From Microcaldota archaeon (lineage in GTDB: Archaea; Micrarchaeota; Micrarchaeia; Anstonellales; Bilamarchaeaceae): DNA of 5,087 bases. Of this stretch, positions 3,967 to 5,087 are shown in pieces. Within the stretch, counting starts at the first letter, position 1, and the number at the start of each line of letters is the position of its first letter. The notes under the pieces were generated by a model, which was not told the origin of the DNA, did not search any database, and was given only the letters and a program-made list of their open reading frames with translations. The stretch covers positions 1-5,087 of the forward strand of contig JAHFGR010000100.1 in assembly GCA_023247345.1 (NCBI GenBank), read 5' to 3'. A program made the position numbers and the translations under genes.

Positions 3967-5087
3967 TTTTTTCTGATTTATTTTCAAATTATAAATACGC
4001 GGATATCCGCATTCACAACGGCCTAGAGTCAGCAATAAGAATAAACAACGACGAAATAAAATCTTCTTCTGGAAAATTCTATGGCATTTCAGCGCGTGTT
4101 TTGGAAAATAATTCGTGGGGGTTTGCTTCGAGCAATAATATAAATTGCGATATCAGCGAGCTACTAAAAAGCGCAGCAAGATTGGCAAGGCTGGAAAAAG
4201 GAAATATAAAATTAAAAGAAACACGCATCGAGAAAAAAAATATTAAGAATAAAATTAAAGAGATTCAATTAGAAACAAAGATATCCAATTTATTAGATGC
4301 TAAAAAAGAAATATGCGGCAAACATGTTATTGGTTCAGTTATCTCTTGCAACGATGCCAAAGTGAAAAAAGAATTCTATAGTTCCGAAGGTTCAGAGGTT
4401 GTCCAAGAGATTTATTATACCTATTTGTCTTATACCGCAATAACAAAAAGCGGCGATCTCGTACAACGCGGATACGAAAATGGTGCATCAATTTCTGGTT
4501 TTGATAAAATAAATCTTTATACGATCGCAAAGATTGCAGATGAAAAAGCTGAACGGCTGTTGCATGCGGTTGCGCCGCCTAAAGATCGGTTTACTGTTGT
4601 TCTTGATCCGGAAATGACTGGAGTGTTCAGTCATGAAGCAGTTGGCCATGCTTGCGAAGCTGATAGTGTAATAGATCGGGAATCGATACTTGCCGGCAAG
4701 CTACAAAAGCAAATCGGAAACGAACTTGTGAGCATTGTAGACGATCCGACTGCAAATGATTTCGGGCATTATATTTACGATGACGAAGGAGTTAAAGCAG
4801 AAAAGCAGCAGCTCGTAAAGCAGGGTGTGCTTACTGGGTATTTAAATTCTAGAGAAACTTGTGAAAGGTTAGGTCTTAAACCGAATGGTCATGCGCGTGC
4901 AAATAGCTTTGATAATTTTCCAATAGTTAGAATGGGTAACACATATTTCTCGCCTGGAAAAGCGAGCAAGGAAGATATTTTCGATGTCAAATACGGTGTC
5001 TATCTAAAAGGGATGAAAGGTGGGAGTGTTGATATATTTAGCGGCGGCTTTATGTTTAAGGCAGAAGAAGCATACGAAATAAAGAAC
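3963..5087 (+). CDS. tldD: TldD-family metalloprotease, 3' end beyond window
   Basis: An open frame of exactly 375 codons begins at ATG 3963 and runs off the window. Family members are about 450-480 residues, so roughly the last fifth is missing. The N-terminus (YADIRIHNGLESAIRINNDEIK, then SARVLENNSWGFASS) is the usual TldD/PmbA opening. The zinc site motif HEAVGH is at residues 224-229 (H224, E225 and H229 as ligand, catalyst and ligand). The conserved block NGHARANSFDN is followed by PIVRMGNTY (about 308-328). HExxxH marks the catalytic subunit; the TldE/PmbA partner lacks it. The third ligand, a cysteine near the C-terminus in E. coli TldD, would lie outside the window. In bacteria TldD and TldE act together to degrade unfolded peptides, mature microcin B17 and turn over CcdA; archaeal substrates are not established. 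Residues 78-104 are a lysine-rich, probably helical linker. The ATGA overlap with the Roadblock gene implies co-translation. A TldE gene may follow downstream. Confidence 0.95.
   Translation, partial: MIFSDLFSNYKYADIRIHNGLESAIRINNDEIKSSSGKFYGISARVLENNSWGFASSNNINCDISELLKSAARLARLEKGNIKLKETRIEKKNIKNKIKEIQLETKISNLLDAKKEICGKHVIGSVISCNDAKVKKEFYSSEGSEVVQEIYYTYLSYTAITKSGDLVQRGYENGASISGFDKINLYTIAKIADEKAERLLHAVAPPKDRFTVVLDPEMTGVFSHEAVGHACEADSVIDRESILAGKLQKQIGNELVSIVDDPTANDFGHYIYDDEGVKAEKQQLVKQGVLTGYLNSRETCERLGLKPNGHARANSFDNFPIVRMGNTYFSPGKASKEDIFDVKYGVYLKGMKGGSVDIFSGGFMFKAEEAYEIKN

Noticed and set aside
4339..4530. Minus-strand open frame of 63 codons
   Set aside because: It is antisense to tldD between its N-terminal motifs and the HEAVGH site, and the Arg/Tyr-rich translation has no motif.
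1..5087. tRNA genes, CRISPR repeats, insertion sequences, attachment sites
   Set aside because: No cloverleaf-like elements, regularly spaced direct repeats, transposase motifs or terminal inverted repeats were seen in either strand; the spacers are all under 100 bases.

Overview
The window is a compact, AT-rich archaeal segment. The archaeal call rests on a ribosomal protein L11 of archaeal type, TATA-like boxes (TTTAAA or TTTATA) about 25-27 nt ahead of several start codons, GGTGAT ribosome binding sites that match the archaeal 16S 3' end, and a RecA/KaiC-like plus Roadblock/LC7 gene pair of a kind common in archaea. The exact lineage cannot be fixed from 5 kb. The tight packing and the L11 gene standing apart from its usual partners suggest a small, rearranged genome, but that is inference.

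Left half, all on the minus strand, read from about 2.8 kb down to 1. A ferredoxin-NADP reductase-like flavoprotein (2056-2760) comes first. It is followed by an unrecognised protein with two membrane segments (1334-2023), ribosomal protein L11 (806-1276), and a secreted PQQ-type beta-propeller protein whose 3' end lies outside the window (1-719). Three of these genes have a TATA-like box between them and the gene before, in two cases within 3 nt of the previous stop codon. They therefore look like separately promoted, closely packed units, not one operon. The membrane protein and the propeller gene appear to be transcribed leaderless, while L11 and the reductase have Shine-Dalgarno sites.

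A short divergent promoter region (about 2761-2850) contains one palindromic TTTAAA that could serve both directions.

Right half, plus strand. A KaiC/RecA-like protein (2851-3567) has lost the key residues of Walker A, Walker B and the catalytic glutamate pair. Next come a Roadblock/LC7 protein (3598-3966) and the start of a TldD metalloprotease gene (3963 onward, cut by the window end) that overlaps the Roadblock gene by 4 nt. The likely pseudo-ATPase, the Roadblock protein and TldD form the most interesting unit here: possibly a non-hydrolysing RecA-fold sensor or scaffold with its Roadblock partner, linked in translation to a protease subunit.
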